A stretch of DNA of 58,118 nt, taken from positions 1-58,118 of the forward strand of contig NZ_JALLGL010000004.1 in assembly GCF_023072675.1 (NCBI RefSeq), read 5' to 3'. The position numbers and the translations under genes are program-made. The notes beneath the pieces are model-generated. The model was not told the DNA's origin, did no database searches, and saw only the letters and a list, made by a program, of their open reading frames with translations. This DNA comes from Streptomyces sp. XM83C. GTDB lineage: Bacteria; Actinomycetota; Actinomycetes; Streptomycetales; Streptomycetaceae. Positions 16,596 to 26,062 of the stretch are shown here, piece after piece (within the stretch, counting starts at the first letter, position 1; every line of letters begins with the position of its first letter).

Positions 16596-17798
16596 TCAGC
16601 GGCGGATCCGCCTGCGCAGTTCCGGCGTCTCCAGGCCGAACTTGGCCGTGTTCAGCCACCGTCGCATGGCCGTGGCCATCGGGCGCTCGACGAGCCGGTG
16701 CACGACGTAGGAGAACACCACCAGGGAGGCGGCCGTGACGCCGACCAGGAGCCACGGGTTCGAGGTGTCGCGGTAGTGGTGCAGGACGGTGAGCCCGACG
16801 ACGTCGTGCAGCAGGTACAGAGGGAAGGTCATCGTCCCGGCGACGCTCAGCCAGCGCCAGCGGATGCGGCTGGTCCAGCCGAGCGCGATGGCGGCGATCA
16901 TCACGAAGAAGAGGGTGATCACCAGGACGAGCCAGCCGCGCCAGGGCGCCCAGGTCTCCCAGTTGTTGCGCCCGCCGTGGGGTGCCAGCAGAAAGTGCAG
17001 GGCCAGCAGCCACGACATGACGACGATGCCCCACAGCAGCGGCGTCGACCGGTACCGGTGCATCAGGTAGAAGGCCATACCTGCGATGAAGTAGGGGGCC
17101 GAGGTGGGGTTGACGAGCACCGTCAGCAGGGGCAGGTGGGCGGCGGGCGCGAGAACCGCGGCGACCGTCCACACGCCGCAGAAGATCACCACGCGCTGGT
17201 AGGTCAGCCCCTTCCAGACGACGACCGCGAAGGTGAGGTAGAAGCACAGCTCCGGCCAGAGCGTCCAGTACACCGCGTCGAGGTTGTCCACCCCGAGGGG
17301 CCTCTGCAGCATGGTGAGGTTCGCGAAGATCACGCGGGGGTTCGGCCGGCCGAACGGACTGCCGACCAGATAGATCACGCACGCCGACACGGCAATCCCG
17401 ATCCAGTACATCGGGTAGAGCCGGGTGACCCGCGAGATGAAGAAGTGCCGCGGGCTGCGCCCCCAGGCACTCATGCAGATGACGAAGCCGCTGATCAGGA
17501 AGAACAGTTCCACGCCCAGCCGCCCGTAGGCGAAGTAGGCGTGCCATTCGGGGAAGACCTCCTGATACGGGCGCCCCCAGACCTGCTCCATCACCTGCGG
17601 TGTCTGCCCGACGAAGTGGAACAGGACGACAGCCACGGCCGCGAAGAACCGGAGCCCGTCGAGCGCCGCCAGTCGCTGACCATGACCACCGGCACCTTCC
17701 CGGGACTTCGGCACCTGAGCGATCGCAGCGGCATGCGCCTCCTCACTCTCGCGCAGAGCGCGAGTGTCGGTCAGTCCTCTGTCGTCGGTCTGGGTCAT
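16596..17798 (-). CDS. Membrane acyltransferase, OafA/YrhL (acyltransferase-3) family
   Basis: 400-aa polytopic protein with about ten hydrophobic segments. The family opening RLAALDGLRFFAAVAVVLFH, with the conserved Arg/His, is at about residue 42, followed by GRLGVELFFLISGFVI. Such enzymes O-acylate cell-surface polysaccharides or secondary metabolites. A start at ATG 17798 is preceded by GGGGGA; the N-terminal 40 residues are hydrophilic. It stands alone between glmS and a long gap, so its substrate cannot be inferred from context. Confidence 0.9.
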   Translation of the reverse strand: MTQTDDRGLTDTRALRESEEAHAAAIAQVPKSREGAGGHGQRLAALDGLRFFAAVAVVLFHFVGQTPQVMEQVWGRPYQEVFPEWHAYFAYGRLGVELFFLISGFVICMSAWGRSPRHFFISRVTRLYPMYWIGIAVSACVIYLVGSPFGRPNPRVIFANLTMLQRPLGVDNLDAVYWTLWPELCFYLTFAVVVWKGLTYQRVVIFCGVWTVAAVLAPAAHLPLLTVLVNPTSAPYFIAGMAFYLMHRYRSTPLLWGIVVMSWLLALHFLLAPHGGRNNWETWAPWRGWLVLVITLFFVMIAAIALGWTSRIRWRWLSVAGTMTFPLYLLHDVVGLTVLHHYRDTSNPWLLVGVTAASLVVFSYVVHRLVERPMATAMRRWLNTAKFGLETPELRRRIRR

Positions 17799-18511
17799 GC
17801 GTCCCCCGTTCGGTGTCGACTGCGGCTTGACTGTAAGGCACAACGATGACATGACCATCGGACGGGAATGGAACCCCCAGCCCGTCGAGAGCGTCCGCCT
17901 TGGACAAATCACCCCGACCGGAGGACGACCGGGCGGACGACCGTCCACGATCCCTACGACATCTCCACCGGGCGCCGTAGCGGACCGGGACCGTCAGGGC
18001 CACCCATGCCGGGCCGCCTCGAACCCCGCCTCGAACCGGCTCGACGCGTCGAGCCGCTCCATCAGGCCGGCCATCCGACGGCGGACGCTCGTGCGCTACC
18101 AGGCGCCTCGGGCTGGTGGTCGTGCAGACCGACGGCGGCGTCGCAGAGATCACGGAGACCGCGCCCGGGTCGGCCACCCGGCGCGGACGGACCTGGTGGT
18201 TCAGACCGACGGAGGTGTGGCCGGCACGGCCGAGACCAGCGCGTGCAGCGGCGTCTGCGGCACCTCCTGGGAACAGATCGCTCCGGCAGGCGCCGCGCCG
18301 ACCGACTGACGGCATCCCCTCGGTTCGCGCCCCGGATCGGCGTGCGCGCGTCGGTACGCGTGATCACCGCACCGCCGGCCCTGGGCCGACTTCGTGCTCA
18401 GCACAACGATCTCGCAACTGATCGATCTGGAGTGCGAAGGGCGCACCTATGCTGCTCCAGCACACCGCGGCAACTGTCCACAGCCGCGGCCTGAGAGAAA
18501 GAAACACCCAC
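17799..18511. other. Long gap between the acyltransferase and lipoprotein genes, with a coding-like duplication
   Basis: About 710 bases between two divergent genes. It must contain both promoters. The central part (18113-18240) is a duplicated segment with traces of coding selection, listed separately. The open frames covering the gap are short of convincing ribosome-binding sites and homology, and I assign no intact gene. Confidence 0.5.
18113..18240 (+). repeat. Diverged duplicated segment encoding VQTDGGVA..ET
   Basis: Copy 1 (18113-18160) reads LVVVQTDGGVAEITET and copy 2 (18193-18237) reads LVVQTDGGVAGTAET; copies start 80 bases apart. In the shared VQTDGGVA, four codons differ only synonymously (GGC/GGA, GGC/GGT, GTC/GTG, GCA/GCC), so both once coded in this direction. 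The copies are now in different frames. After copy 2 the frame continues SACSGVCGTSWEQIAPAGAAPTD and stops at about 18309. This may be the decayed end of a small peptide gene; no start or maturation genes are adjacent. Confidence 0.5.
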
Positions 18512-19312
18512 GTGAAGCGCACCGCTGTCCGCCGTACCGCCCTCGCCGCCTCCGCGGCCACCCTCGCGCTGCTGGCCACCGCCTGTGGCGGCGACTCCGA
18601 CGGCGACGACAAGGCCAAGGGCGCCGGCACCACCAAGTCCGCCGAGGCCACCCCCTCGGCCTCCGCCGCCCCGGCCGCCGCGAAGCCGCTGACCGCCGCC
18701 GAGCTGGAGAAGGCCCTGTTGACCCAGGCCGACGTCAAGAGCGGCAAGATCACCGTGAAGCTGGACAAGGACGACGACGTCTCTCCGGAGCAGGTCAAGT
18801 CGGACAAGGCGGACTGCACCCCGCTCGCCCGCCTCCAGGCCGGCACCTACGTCGGCAAGCCCGTCGCCTCCGCGAAGCGCAAGTGGGAGGACGCCCCGAA
18901 GAAGGCCGCCGGCGCGACCGAGGAGGAGCAGATGTACGCCTCCCTCGATCTGGCGGAGTCCGTGTTCACGCTCGCCTCCTACAGCGACGGCGGCGCCGAG
19001 CAGGTCCTGAAGGACATCACCGCGGCCGCGCAGAAGTGCGCCGGCGGCTACACCCACACCGAGACCGACGAGCCCCTCAAGGTCACCAAGGTGGCCGTGG
19101 GCACCGCGCCGAAGGCCGGCGACGAGGCGCTCGCCGTCGACGTCACCCTCGACCTCGGTGACGGCGTCTCCGGCACGGCGCACCACGTCGTCGTCCGCAA
19201 GGGCGCCACCGTGGTCTTCTTCCCGACCATCAACGTGGGCGCCATGCTCTCCGGCAAGGACTACACGTTCCCCACCGCGGTCCTCGACTCCCAGGTCGCC
19301 AAGCTCGGCTGA
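18512..19312 (+). CDS. Secreted lipoprotein of unknown function
   Basis: 266 aa from GTG 18512. A signal peptide (KRTAVRRTALAA... ) ends in lipobox LLATAC, then an acidic Gly/Asp and Ala/Pro/Thr-rich linker, then a globular domain from about residue 55 to 266 containing two Cys (ADCTPLA and AAQKCAGG) that could pair. The frame is open upstream of the GTG, but the signal peptide and the lipobox position set the start. Small conserved Streptomyces lipoproteins of this build are typically unassigned. A strong hairpin follows it, so it is probably monocistronic. Confidence 0.85.
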   Translation: MKRTAVRRTALAASAATLALLATACGGDSDGDDKAKGAGTTKSAEATPSASAAPAAAKPLTAAELEKALLTQADVKSGKITVKLDKDDDVSPEQVKSDKADCTPLARLQAGTYVGKPVASAKRKWEDAPKKAAGATEEEQMYASLDLAESVFTLASYSDGGAEQVLKDITAAAQKCAGGYTHTETDEPLKVTKVAVGTAPKAGDEALAVDVTLDLGDGVSGTAHHVVVRKGATVVFFPTINVGAMLSGKDYTFPTAVLDSQVAKLG

Positions 19313-19319
19313 CCGGCAC

Positions 19320-19364
19320 GGGGTGCGTCCCGTCGGCCCGCGTACGGGCGGCGTGACGCACCCC
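19320..19364 (+). terminator. Hairpin after the lipoprotein gene
   Basis: Ten-base arms GGGGTGCGTC (19320-19329) and GACGCACCCC (19355-19364), perfectly complementary, with a GC-rich loop that can pair further. It begins eight bases after the stop. No T-tract, as usual in Streptomyces. Confidence 0.65.
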
Positions 19365-19401
19365 ACCCCCGCGTCCGTTCGAACTCCGTTAACAATGGAA
19401 T

Positions 19402-20391
19402 GTGATCTCTCCGGTCTCCTCGACATCCCGGAGCGCCCACCGGCAGCGGCCGGAGGCGACTCCCTACGTCGACCTCACCCGCGCCGAGTGGAGCGCGCTG
19501 CGCGACAAGACGCCGCTGCCGCTCACCGCGGAAGAGGTCGAGCGGCTGCGCGGCCTCGGTGACGTCATCGACCTCGACGAGGTACGGGACATCTATCTGC
19601 CGCTGTCCCGGCTGCTCAACCTCTACGTCGGCGCCACCGACGGACTGCGCAGCGCGCTGAACACCTTCCTCGGCGAGCAGGGCTCCCAGTCCGGGACGCC
19701 GTTCGTGATCGGTGTCGCCGGCTCGGTCGCCGTCGGCAAGTCCACCGTCGCCCGGCTGCTGCGGGCGCTGCTGTCCCGGTGGCCCGAACACCCCCGCGTC
19801 GAGCTGGTCACCACCGACGGCTTCCTGCTGCCGACCAAGGAACTCCAGGCCCGCGGCCTGATGTCCCGCAAGGGCTTCCCCGAGTCGTACGACCGCCGCG
19901 CCCTGACCCGGTTCGTCGCCGACATCAAGGCCGGCAAGGACGAGGTGACCGCCCCCGTCTACTCCCACCTGATCTACGACATCGTCCCCGGCGAGAAGCT
20001 CGTCGTGCGCCGCCCCGACATACTGATCGTCGAGGGCCTGAACGTCCTGCAGCCCGCCCTGCCCGGCAAGGACGGCCGCACCCGCGTCGGCCTCGCCGAC
20101 TACTTCGACTTCAGCGTGTACGTCGACGCGAGCGCCGAGGACATCGAGCGCTGGTACCTCGACCGGTTCAAGAAGCTGCGCCAGACCGCCTTCCAGAACC
20201 CCGACTCGTACTTCCGCAAGTACACCCAGGTCTCCGAGGAGGAGGCCCTCGACTACGCGCGCGGGCTGTGGCGGACGATCAACAAGCCGAACCTGATCGA
20301 GAACATCGCCCCCACCCGGGGCCGCGCCACCCTCGTGCTGCGCAAGGGCCCGGACCACAAGGTGCAGCGGCTGCGGCTGCGCAAACTCTGA
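19402..20391 (+). CDS. coaA: Type I pantothenate kinase
   Basis: 329-aa enzyme catalysing the first step of CoA synthesis. The Walker A motif GSVAVGKST is at 107-115, followed by [10 protein letters not shown] and RKGFPESYD, and the VEGLNVLQ strand, all diagnostic of bacterial PanK-I. The GTG start at 19402 gives normal length with a short N-terminal extension; an AT-rich TTAACAAT just upstream could be a -10 element. CoA supply links it functionally to acpS in this window. Confidence 0.96.
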   Translation: MISPVSSTSRSAHRQRPEATPYVDLTRAEWSALRDKTPLPLTAEEVERLRGLGDVIDLDEVRDIYLPLSRLLNLYVGATDGLRSALNTFLGEQGSQSGTPFVIGVAGSVAVGKSTVARLLRALLSRWPEHPRVELVTTDGFLLPTKELQARGLMSRKGFPESYDRRALTRFVADIKAGKDEVTAPVYSHLIYDIVPGEKLVVRRPDILIVEGLNVLQPALPGKDGRTRVGLADYFDFSVYVDASAEDIERWYLDRFKKLRQTAFQNPDSYFRKYTQVSEEEALDYARGLWRTINKPNLIENIAPTRGRATLVLRKGPDHKVQRLRLRKL

Positions 20392-20392
20392 G

Positions 20393-20546
20393 ACCGCCGG
20401 GGGTCGGCGACGCGGCGGGCGTGGCGGAAGCGGCCGGTGCGCCCGCGAGGGCGGCGGCGCCGCGCGGTGCCCGCGACGAGCCCGGCGAGCGTGGTGCGGC
20501 GGCTCAGGGGGCGGGCGGCGGGTGCGAGGTTCCTCGATGAGTCCAT
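20393..20546 (-). pseudogene. Frameshifted relic of a Tat-exported protein N-terminus
   Basis: From ATG 20546 the minus strand encodes MDSSRNLAPAARPLSRRTTL then AGLVAGTA, a twin-arginine signal start (SRRTT). The frame then turns into Arg-rich noise. Skipping one base (about 20463) restores GAAALAGAPAASATPAASP, a proper hydrophobic core with an ASA cleavage site. The restored frame runs straight into the antisense of coaA, so the mature protein is gone. I read this as a decayed, truncated secreted-protein gene with a single-base insertion. No good ribosome-binding site is visible. Confidence 0.5.
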
Positions 20547-20640
20547 GGACCCGAAAAACAGGGTCGTACGAGACAGCCCGGCTGCCGCCACTCCCTGTAC
20601 CGCCCGTCCCTCCGGATGGACGCCCGGTCGCGCACGACGA

Positions 20641-20690
20641 CGGGCGGGGCGGAGAGCGCCGCACGGCCTCGGCCCTCTCCGCCCCGCCCG
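20641..20690 (-). terminator. Terminator hairpin after glmM
   Basis: Sixteen-base perfect arms CGGGCGGGGCGGAGAG (20641-20656) and its complement (20675-20690) around an 18-base loop, ending 14 bases beyond the glmM stop. It could also stop coaA transcription coming from the other side. Confidence 0.75.
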
Positions 20691-20703
20691 CAGTGTCGCA
20701 GAG

Positions 20704-22062
20704 CTAGCCGAGCGCGGACTTCACCACGTCCGCCAGCCGCCCGGCCACCGACCGGGCCTGCTCGATGTCGGCCGCCTCGACCATCACCCGCACCAGCGGC
20801 TCGGTGCCCGAGGGCCGCAGCAGCACCCGGCCGGTCTCCCCCAGCTCGCGCTCGGCGTCGGCGACGGCCGACGTGACGTCGGCGGAGGTGTGCACCCGGG
20901 ACTTGTCCACGTCGGGCACGTTGATCAGCACCTGCGGCAGCCGGTCCATCACCGAGGCCAGCTCGCGCAGCGACTTGCCGGTCTCCGCGACCCGCGCCGC
21001 GAGCATCAGACCGGTCAGCGTGCCGTCGCCGGTCGTCGCATGGTCGAGGATGATCACATGCCCGGACTGCTCGCCGCCGAGGGCGTAGCCGTGCTCCTTC
21101 ATCGACTCCAGTACATAGCGGTCACCGACGGAGGTCTGGACGAGCTTCAGACCCTCCCGTTCCAGCGCCAGCTTGAAGCCCAGGTTGGACATGACGGTGG
21201 CGACGACGGTGTCGGAGCGCAGCGCGCCCCGCTCCCGCATGGCGAGGGCCAGCACCGCGAGGATCTGATCGCCGTCGACCTCCTCACCGGTGTGGTCCAC
21301 GGCGAGACAGCGGTCGGCGTCGCCGTCGTGGGCGATGCCGAACGCGGCGCCGTGCTGCACCACGGCCGCCTTCAGCAGGTCGAGGTGGGTGGAGCCGCAG
21401 CCGTCGTTGATGTTGAGACCGTCGGGCTCCGCGCCGATCGTGATCACCTCGGCGCCGGCCCGCGCGAACGCCTCCGGGGAGACCCGGGCGGCGGCGCCGT
21501 GCGCCTCGTCCAGGACGATCTTCAGCCCGTCGAGCCGGTTCGGCAGCACACCGACGAGGTGGGCGACGTACTTGTCGAAGCCCTCCTTGTACTCGCGGAC
21601 CCGGCCCACGCCCGCACCGGTCGGCCGGTCCCAGGGCTCGCCGTGCCGGTGGCTGTCGTAGACCGCCTCGATACGGTCCTCCAGCTCGTCGGCGAGCTTG
21701 TGACCCCCGCGCGCGAAGAACTTGATGCCGTTGTCCGGCATCGCGTTGTGGCTCGCGGACAGCATCACACCGAGGTCCGCGCCGAGCGCGCCGGTGAGAT
21801 AGGCGACGGCGGGCGTCGGCAGCACGCCGACCCTCAGCACGTCCACGCCGGCGCTGGCGAGGCCGGCCACCACGGCCGCCTCCAGGAACTCCCCGGACGC
21901 ACGCGGGTCACGCCCGACCACTGCGGTCGGCCTGTGGCCCGCGAAGGTGCCCGCCTCGGCCAGTACGTGCGCCGCCGCGACGGACAGACCGAGTGCCATC
22001 TCGGCCGTCAGATCCGCGTTGGCGACACCGCGCACGCCGTCCGTGCCGAAGAGTCGTCCCAC
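20704..22062 (-). CDS. glmM: Phosphoglucosamine mutase
   Basis: 452-aa enzyme converting glucosamine-6-phosphate to glucosamine-1-phosphate for UDP-GlcNAc. The phosphoserine loop [16 protein letters not shown] places the active Ser at about 104; the metal loop is [11 protein letters not shown], and the sugar-binding GGEQSGHVI and phosphate-binding [15 protein letters not shown] follow. It begins [12 protein letters not shown] and ends in TAG. It is downstream of rpsI but separated by a terminator-like hairpin, so it probably has its own promoter. Confidence 0.97.
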   Translation of the reverse strand: MGRLFGTDGVRGVANADLTAEMALGLSVAAAHVLAEAGTFAGHRPTAVVGRDPRASGEFLEAAVVAGLASAGVDVLRVGVLPTPAVAYLTGALGADLGVMLSASHNAMPDNGIKFFARGGHKLADELEDRIEAVYDSHRHGEPWDRPTGAGVGRVREYKEGFDKYVAHLVGVLPNRLDGLKIVLDEAHGAAARVSPEAFARAGAEVITIGAEPDGLNINDGCGSTHLDLLKAAVVQHGAAFGIAHDGDADRCLAVDHTGEEVDGDQILAVLALAMRERGALRSDTVVATVMSNLGFKLALEREGLKLVQTSVGDRYVLESMKEHGYALGGEQSGHVIILDHATTGDGTLTGLMLAARVAETGKSLRELASVMDRLPQVLINVPDVDKSRVHTSADVTSAVADAERELGETGRVLLRPSGTEPLVRVMVEAADIEQARSVAGRLADVVKSALG

Positions 22063-22171
22063 GTGTCCTCCTGAGGAAGCGTCATGTCGTACAAAAGGCG
22101 CGGCGGCATCCCATCACACAAGCCTTTGAACGTCTTGTGCCGTTATACGCCTTACACCCGTGATAAACGAA

Positions 22172-22204
22172 CGCCCCGACAGCACTTGGCGTGCCGCCGG
22201 GGCG
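22172..22204 (-). terminator. Terminator hairpin after rpsI
   Basis: Outer arms CGCCCCG (22172-22178) and CGGGGCG (22198-22204), with inner GCAC/GTGC pairing around TTGGC. It starts about 20 bases after the rpsI stop and separates the rplM-rpsI transcript from glmM. Confidence 0.7.
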
Positions 22205-22226
22205 GTTCGTGCAGAGGCAGCGAAGC

Positions 22227-22739
22227 TTAGCGCTTGCTGTACTGCGGGGCCTTGCGGGCCTTCTTCAGACCGGCCTTCTTCCGCTCGACCGCACGGTCGT
22301 CGCGGCGCAGGAAGCCGGCCTTCTTCAGCGGGCCGCGGTTGTTGTCCACGTCGGCCTCGTTCAGCGCGCGGGCCACGCCGAGGCGGAGGGCACCGGCCTG
22401 GCCGGAGACGCCGCCGCCGGAGATCCGGGCGATGACGTCGTAACGGCCCTCGAGCTCCAGGACCTTGAACGGCTCGTTGACTTCCTGCTGGTGCACCTTG
22501 TTCGGGAAGTAGTCCTCGAGGGTGCGACCGTTGATCTTCCACTTGCCGGTGCCCGGGACGATCCGGACACGGGCGATGGCCTCCTTGCGGCGGCCCAGGC
22601 CGGCGGCCGGCTGGGGCTCGCCGAAGCGGGAGGCCAGGGACTCCGAGGTGTACTCGCCCTCGACGGGGACCTCGGACTCGGTGGTGTAGCTGTCGATGTC
22701 AAGCTCTTCGAGCGGCTGCTCGGCAGTGGTCTCGGCCAC
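22227..22739 (-). CDS. rpsI: 30S ribosomal protein S9
   Basis: 170 aa. The conserved core starts near residue 40 ([14 protein letters not shown]) and the C-terminal tail ends APQYSKR; that tail reaches the P-site tRNA in the ribosome. The first 40 residues are an acidic Glu/Thr-rich extension typical of actinobacteria. GTG start at 22739, about 40 bases after rplM. Confidence 0.97.
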   Translation of the reverse strand: MAETTAEQPLEELDIDSYTTESEVPVEGEYTSESLASRFGEPQPAAGLGRRKEAIARVRIVPGTGKWKINGRTLEDYFPNKVHQQEVNEPFKVLELEGRYDVIARISGGGVSGQAGALRLGVARALNEADVDNNRGPLKKAGFLRRDDRAVERKKAGLKKARKAPQYSKR

Positions 22740-22781
22740 GATTCTCCTCAGATTCTCTTCAGTCTTAGGGGGTGGCCGGAC

Positions 22782-23225
22782 TTACTGCGCGACCTGGGTG
22801 ATCTCGAACGGCACCGGCTGCTGGGCGGCGTGCGGGTGCTGGTCACCCTTGTAGACCTTCAGCTTCGAGAGCATCTGACGGCCCAGGGAGTTCTTGGGGA
22901 GCATGCCCTTGACGGCCTTCTCGATGGCCTTCTCGGGGTTCTTCTCGAGCAGCTCGTCGTAACGGACGGAGCGCAGACCACCCGGGTAGCCGGAGTGGCG
23001 GTACGCCATCTTCTGGGTCCGCTTGTTGCCGGAGAGGTGCACCTTGTCGGCGTTGATGATGATGACGAAGTCACCAGCGTCGACGTGCGGCGCGTAGATC
23101 GGCTTGTGCTTGCCCCGGAGGAGCGTGGCAGCAGTGGTGGCGAGACGACCCAGGACAACGTCCTGAGCGTCGATGACGTGCCACTGGCGCGTCACATCGC
23201 CGGGCTTGGGGCTGTACGTACGCAC
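22782..23225 (-). CDS. rplM: 50S ribosomal protein L13
   Basis: 147-aa early-assembly protein of the large subunit; begins [20 protein letters not shown] and contains [12 protein letters not shown] and [12 protein letters not shown], diagnostic of L13. GTG at 23225 is chosen for the standard N-terminus; the frame is open upstream. First gene of the rplM-rpsI operon, whose promoter is at 23406-23434. Confidence 0.97.
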   Translation of the reverse strand: MRTYSPKPGDVTRQWHVIDAQDVVLGRLATTAATLLRGKHKPIYAPHVDAGDFVIIINADKVHLSGNKRTQKMAYRHSGYPGGLRSVRYDELLEKNPEKAIEKAVKGMLPKNSLGRQMLSKLKVYKGDQHPHAAQQPVPFEITQVAQ

Positions 23226-23405
23226 GGTTCGTAGCCTTCGCTTCGAGTGAATGGTCCTAGACAAGGTCACCGAAACGATCACGACAGCCTTGTACCCACG
23301 GCGGCGACGCAAACCGCATGCGTGGGATCGCTGGTCATCGGCCCGGTGGACCGGTGTAAGGGCCCGTCCCGTGAGAATGAGCAAGCCAATACACAACGAA
23401 CAAGC

Positions 23406-23434
23406 AGGATACCCAGGCCGCCCGGACGGGTCAA
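23406..23434 (-). promoter_or_regulatory. Candidate rplM-rpsI promoter (TTGACC-17-TATCCT)
   Basis: On the minus strand TTGACC (23429-23434) is followed after exactly 17 bases by TATCCT (23406-23411), a good match to the vegetative sigma consensus. It leaves a leader of about 170 bases before the rplM GTG. That leader has a CCCACG...CGTGGG hairpin (about 23295-23326), a possible site of L13 autoregulation. The remainder of the gap up to the divergent gene shows nothing else. Confidence 0.65.
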
Positions 23435-23579
23435 AACGGGACCGGCGCGGACCACACACAGTCCCGGAGCCGATCACCCGCGGGACCGCCGACGATCACG
23501 CCGGGAACGCCCCGGCCATCACGCACGGTACCGCCGCGGACCCCGAGCGGAACCGCCGGGGACGGTGAGCGGTACCGCC

Positions 23580-23607
23580 CTGGACCACTCCCGTCCCCGT
23601 CTAAGAT
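23580..23607 (+). promoter_or_regulatory. Candidate promoter for a leaderless mRNA (CTGGAC-16-TAAGAT)
   Basis: CTGGAC (23580-23585) and TAAGAT (23602-23607) are 16 bases apart, and the ATG of the following gene at 23615 lies seven bases after the -10 box. That would place the transcript start on the initiator codon. No Shine-Dalgarno is present before either possible ATG, which fits a leaderless transcript. Confidence 0.5.
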
Positions 23608-23614
23608 GCGCCCC

Positions 23615-24484
23615 ATGAGCTTTGGGCAGGGGGGACCTCAACAGCCCCAGTGGGATCCCTGGAAACCGCAATCCGAGCAGCAGTGGAACGCCGGCGGCAC
23701 CGCCGACACCCCGGACTGGGCCGCGCTCGCCGAGGCGTCGGAGGCGCGCGCCAAGCGGCGCCGGGTGTTCTTCATCGGGGGCGGCGCACTGGCCACCGTC
23801 GCGATAGGCGCCGCCGTCGCGACGGCGGTCGTCTCCGCCAACGGCAGCGACGACGACGTGAACGCCCTGCCGTCGGCCACCCTGCCGAGCCCCACCCCGA
23901 CGGCGCCCTCCTTCGAGCCGACCACGGCGCCTCCGCCGCTGGACCCGAAGGACTTCGTCTCCACGAAGCAGAAGGACACCGCGCCCCTCACCCCCGACGG
24001 CCTCTTCCCCGGCACCCGTCTCACCGTGGGCTCGACCGTCTACCAGAAGGGCCCGACGGACTCCCAGAAGTCCTGCGCGACGGCCACCGCCGGCACCCTG
24101 CCGAAGGTGCTCACCGCCAACGGCTGCACCCTCGTGATGCGCGCCTCCTACACCGTCGACGGCATCGCCTCCACCGTCGGCATCGCCGTCTTCGACACCG
24201 AGGCGCAGGCCCAGGCCGCCAAGAAGCAGGCCGACAACAAGAGCATCGTGAAGGCCCTCACCGGCAAGGGCGTGAAGAACTTCTGCAACGGCGCCGTCTG
24301 CTTCTCGACCACCAACTCCTACGGCCGCTACGCCTACTTCACCCTCACCGGCTTCACCTCCGGCAAGGACGTCACGAAGACGGACACCGAGGTCATGCGC
24401 ACCGGCAACGACCTCGCCGACTTCGCCTTCCGGCAGATCCGCCGCCGCGGCGAGGTCCAGGCCTCGGCGGCGGCGAACCAGTAG
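23615..24484 (+). CDS. Membrane-anchored extracytoplasmic protein of unknown function
   Basis: 289 aa: a Gln/Pro-rich cytoplasmic N-terminus (MSFGQGGPQQPQWDPWKP), a charged RAKRRR stop, one transmembrane helix (about 52-75), a Thr/Pro-rich spacer, then a globular outer domain (about 120-285) with four Cys (KSCAT, NGCTL, NFCNG, AVCFS) that could form two disulfides. An in-frame ATG nine bases earlier overlaps the -10 box and is less likely. Its 3' end is 10 bases from the convergent truA stop. Family not recognised. Confidence 0.8.
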   Translation: MSFGQGGPQQPQWDPWKPQSEQQWNAGGTADTPDWAALAEASEARAKRRRVFFIGGGALATVAIGAAVATAVVSANGSDDDVNALPSATLPSPTPTAPSFEPTTAPPPLDPKDFVSTKQKDTAPLTPDGLFPGTRLTVGSTVYQKGPTDSQKSCATATAGTLPKVLTANGCTLVMRASYTVDGIASTVGIAVFDTEAQAQAAKKQADNKSIVKALTGKGVKNFCNGAVCFSTTNSYGRYAYFTLTGFTSGKDVTKTDTEVMRTGNDLADFAFRQIRRRGEVQASAAANQ

Positions 24485-24494
24485 CCCCCGCCGG

Positions 24495-25349
24495 TCAGCA
24501 GCATCCCGCCGACGGCAGTGTCCGCTTGTTCCGCGCCTCACGGCTGCGGGCGGCGAGCAGCTCGTCGGCGGGGTAGCCGACCTCCTCCAGCGTCAGCCCG
24601 TGCGGCCGTACGACATGCACGGCCGAGTCCCGGACCCCCGCGGCCAGCACCTTCGCCGGCCACTCCGGGCCGCGGTGCCCGTCCCCCACGAACAGCAGCG
24701 CCCCGATCAGCGAGCGCACCATGTTGTGGCAGAAGGCGTCGGCCCGCACCGTCGCGGTGATGATCCCGTCCGCGCCGCGCTCCAGGCTCAGCTCCTGGAG
24801 GGTGCGGATGGTGGTGGCGCCCTCCCGCTTCTTGCAGTACGCGGCGAAGTCGTGCTCCCCGAGCAGCCCCCGCGCGGCCTCGTTCATGGCGTCCACGTCC
24901 AGCGGCCAGTCGTGCCACAGCACATGGCCCCGCAGCAGCGGATCGACACCGCCGGGGTTGTCGGTGACGCGGTAGGCATAGCGGCGCCAGATCGCCGAGA
25001 ACCGGGCGTCGAACCCCGCCGGGGCCTCCCTCAGCGCCCAGACGCGCACATCCCTCGGCAGCCTGCCCGCGAGCCGCTTCAGCAGCTTCTCGTGGTGCTC
25101 GCGCCAGACCTCCGCGGGCAGGTCCACATGGGCCACCTGGCCGCGCGCGTGCACACCGGCGTCGGTGCGTCCGGCGACGGTCAGCTCGTACGTCTCACGG
25201 GACCGGGTCACCGTACGCAGCGCGTCCTCGATCTCCCCCTGCACGGTCCGCCGCCCGCCGGCCTGCTTGGCCCAGCCGGAGAAGTCGGTGCCGTCGTAGG
25301 ACAGGTCGAGGCGGACACGGACGTACCCGGGCTGTACTTCGTCACTCAC
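24495..25349 (-). CDS. truA: tRNA pseudouridine(38-40) synthase TruA
   Basis: 284-aa enzyme that isomerises uridines 38-40 of the anticodon arm. The catalytic Asp63 is in [22 protein letters not shown] and [14 protein letters not shown] are family motifs. GTG at 25349. It follows rplQ after a hairpin, the usual actinobacterial place for truA at the end of the alpha operon. Confidence 0.96.
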   Translation of the reverse strand: MSDEVQPGYVRVRLDLSYDGTDFSGWAKQAGGRRTVQGEIEDALRTVTRSRETYELTVAGRTDAGVHARGQVAHVDLPAEVWREHHEKLLKRLAGRLPRDVRVWALREAPAGFDARFSAIWRRYAYRVTDNPGGVDPLLRGHVLWHDWPLDVDAMNEAARGLLGEHDFAAYCKKREGATTIRTLQELSLERGADGIITATVRADAFCHNMVRSLIGALLFVGDGHRGPEWPAKVLAAGVRDSAVHVVRPHGLTLEEVGYPADELLAARSREARNKRTLPSAGCC

Positions 25350-25373
25350 ACGGAAATCCTCTCAGGTACGCGA

Positions 25374-25405
25374 AAGCGGGCCCGCCCCGAAGGGCGGACC
25401 CGCTT
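25374..25405 (-). terminator. Terminator hairpin of the alpha operon after rplQ
   Basis: Read on the minus strand, a 13-bp stem AAGCGGGTCCGCC / GGCGGGCCCGCTT (one G-U pair) closes a CTTCGG loop, 16 bases after the rplQ stop and 25 before the truA start. Some read-through into truA is possible. Confidence 0.75.
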
Positions 25406-25421
25406 CACGTCAGGCGGAGCC

Positions 25422-25928
25422 TCAGGCGTCCTTGGACTCCTCGGCCGGAGCCTCGGTCTCCTCGGCCTGGGTGTCCTCGGCCTTGGTCTCCTCGGCCTTG
25501 GCCTCCTCGGCCTCCTTCACCGCACGCTTGGTGGCGGCCTCGGCCTCGCCCACGGCCTTCTGCTGCACCGTCAGCGCCTCGACCAGCTCGATGACCGCCA
25601 TGGGCGCGTTGTCGCCACGACGGTTGCCGATCTTGGTGATGCGGGTGTAGCCACCGGGACGGTTCTCGTAGCGCGGGCCGATCTCGGTGAAGAGCGTGTG
25701 GACGACGCTCTTGTCCGTGATGACCTGGAGCACCTGACGGCGGTTGTGAAGGTCGCCCTTCTTCGCCTTGGTGATCAGACGCTCCGCGTACGGGCGCAGG
25801 CGACGGGCCTTCGCCTCGGTGGTCGTGATCTTGCCGTGCTCGAACAGGCTCTTCGCCAGGTTGGCGAGGAGGAGCTTCTCGTGCGCGGCGCTGCCGCCCA
25901 GACGGGCACCCTTGGTGGGCTTCGGCAT
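25422..25928 (-). CDS. rplQ: 50S ribosomal protein L17
   Basis: 168 aa. The core (1-120: [20 protein letters not shown]..., [16 protein letters not shown]) is normal L17. The C-terminal 45 residues are an Ala/Glu/Lys-rich acidic tail (many EE and AEE repeats), a low-complexity extension seen in actinobacteria. Last ribosomal gene of the alpha operon. Confidence 0.97.
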   Translation of the reverse strand: MPKPTKGARLGGSAAHEKLLLANLAKSLFEHGKITTTEAKARRLRPYAERLITKAKKGDLHNRRQVLQVITDKSVVHTLFTEIGPRYENRPGGYTRITKIGNRRGDNAPMAVIELVEALTVQQKAVGEAEAATKRAVKEAEEAKAEETKAEDTQAEETEAPAEESKDA

Positions 25929-26006
25929 GGTGATTCTCCTGTGTCTCTGCCCCGGCCGTGTCAGGTACCGGAGTCAGTATCCGAGCAGACGGTTGTCTGT
26001 CGGAGA

Positions 26007-26038
26007 TCCGGAGGCGTCCCCGCGGGGCCGCCTCCGGA
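26007..26038 (-). other. Strong hairpin in the rpoA-rplQ gap
   Basis: TCCGGAGGCG (26007-26016) pairs with CGCCTCCGGA (26029-26038), and the inside (CCCC-GC-GGGG) pairs again, giving a nearly continuous stem. It lies about 25 bases after the rpoA stop. It may be an mRNA processing or partial termination site that tunes rpoA against rplQ. Confidence 0.6.
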
Positions 26039-26062
26039 AAGGGGACCGTCGGTCCCGAGCGG

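Noticed and set aside
18501..19161. CRISPR or tandem repeat suspicion from repetitive GCC/GAC codons in the lipoprotein linker
   Set aside because: This is ordinary Ala/Thr/Pro low-complexity coding sequence without equal-length spacers.
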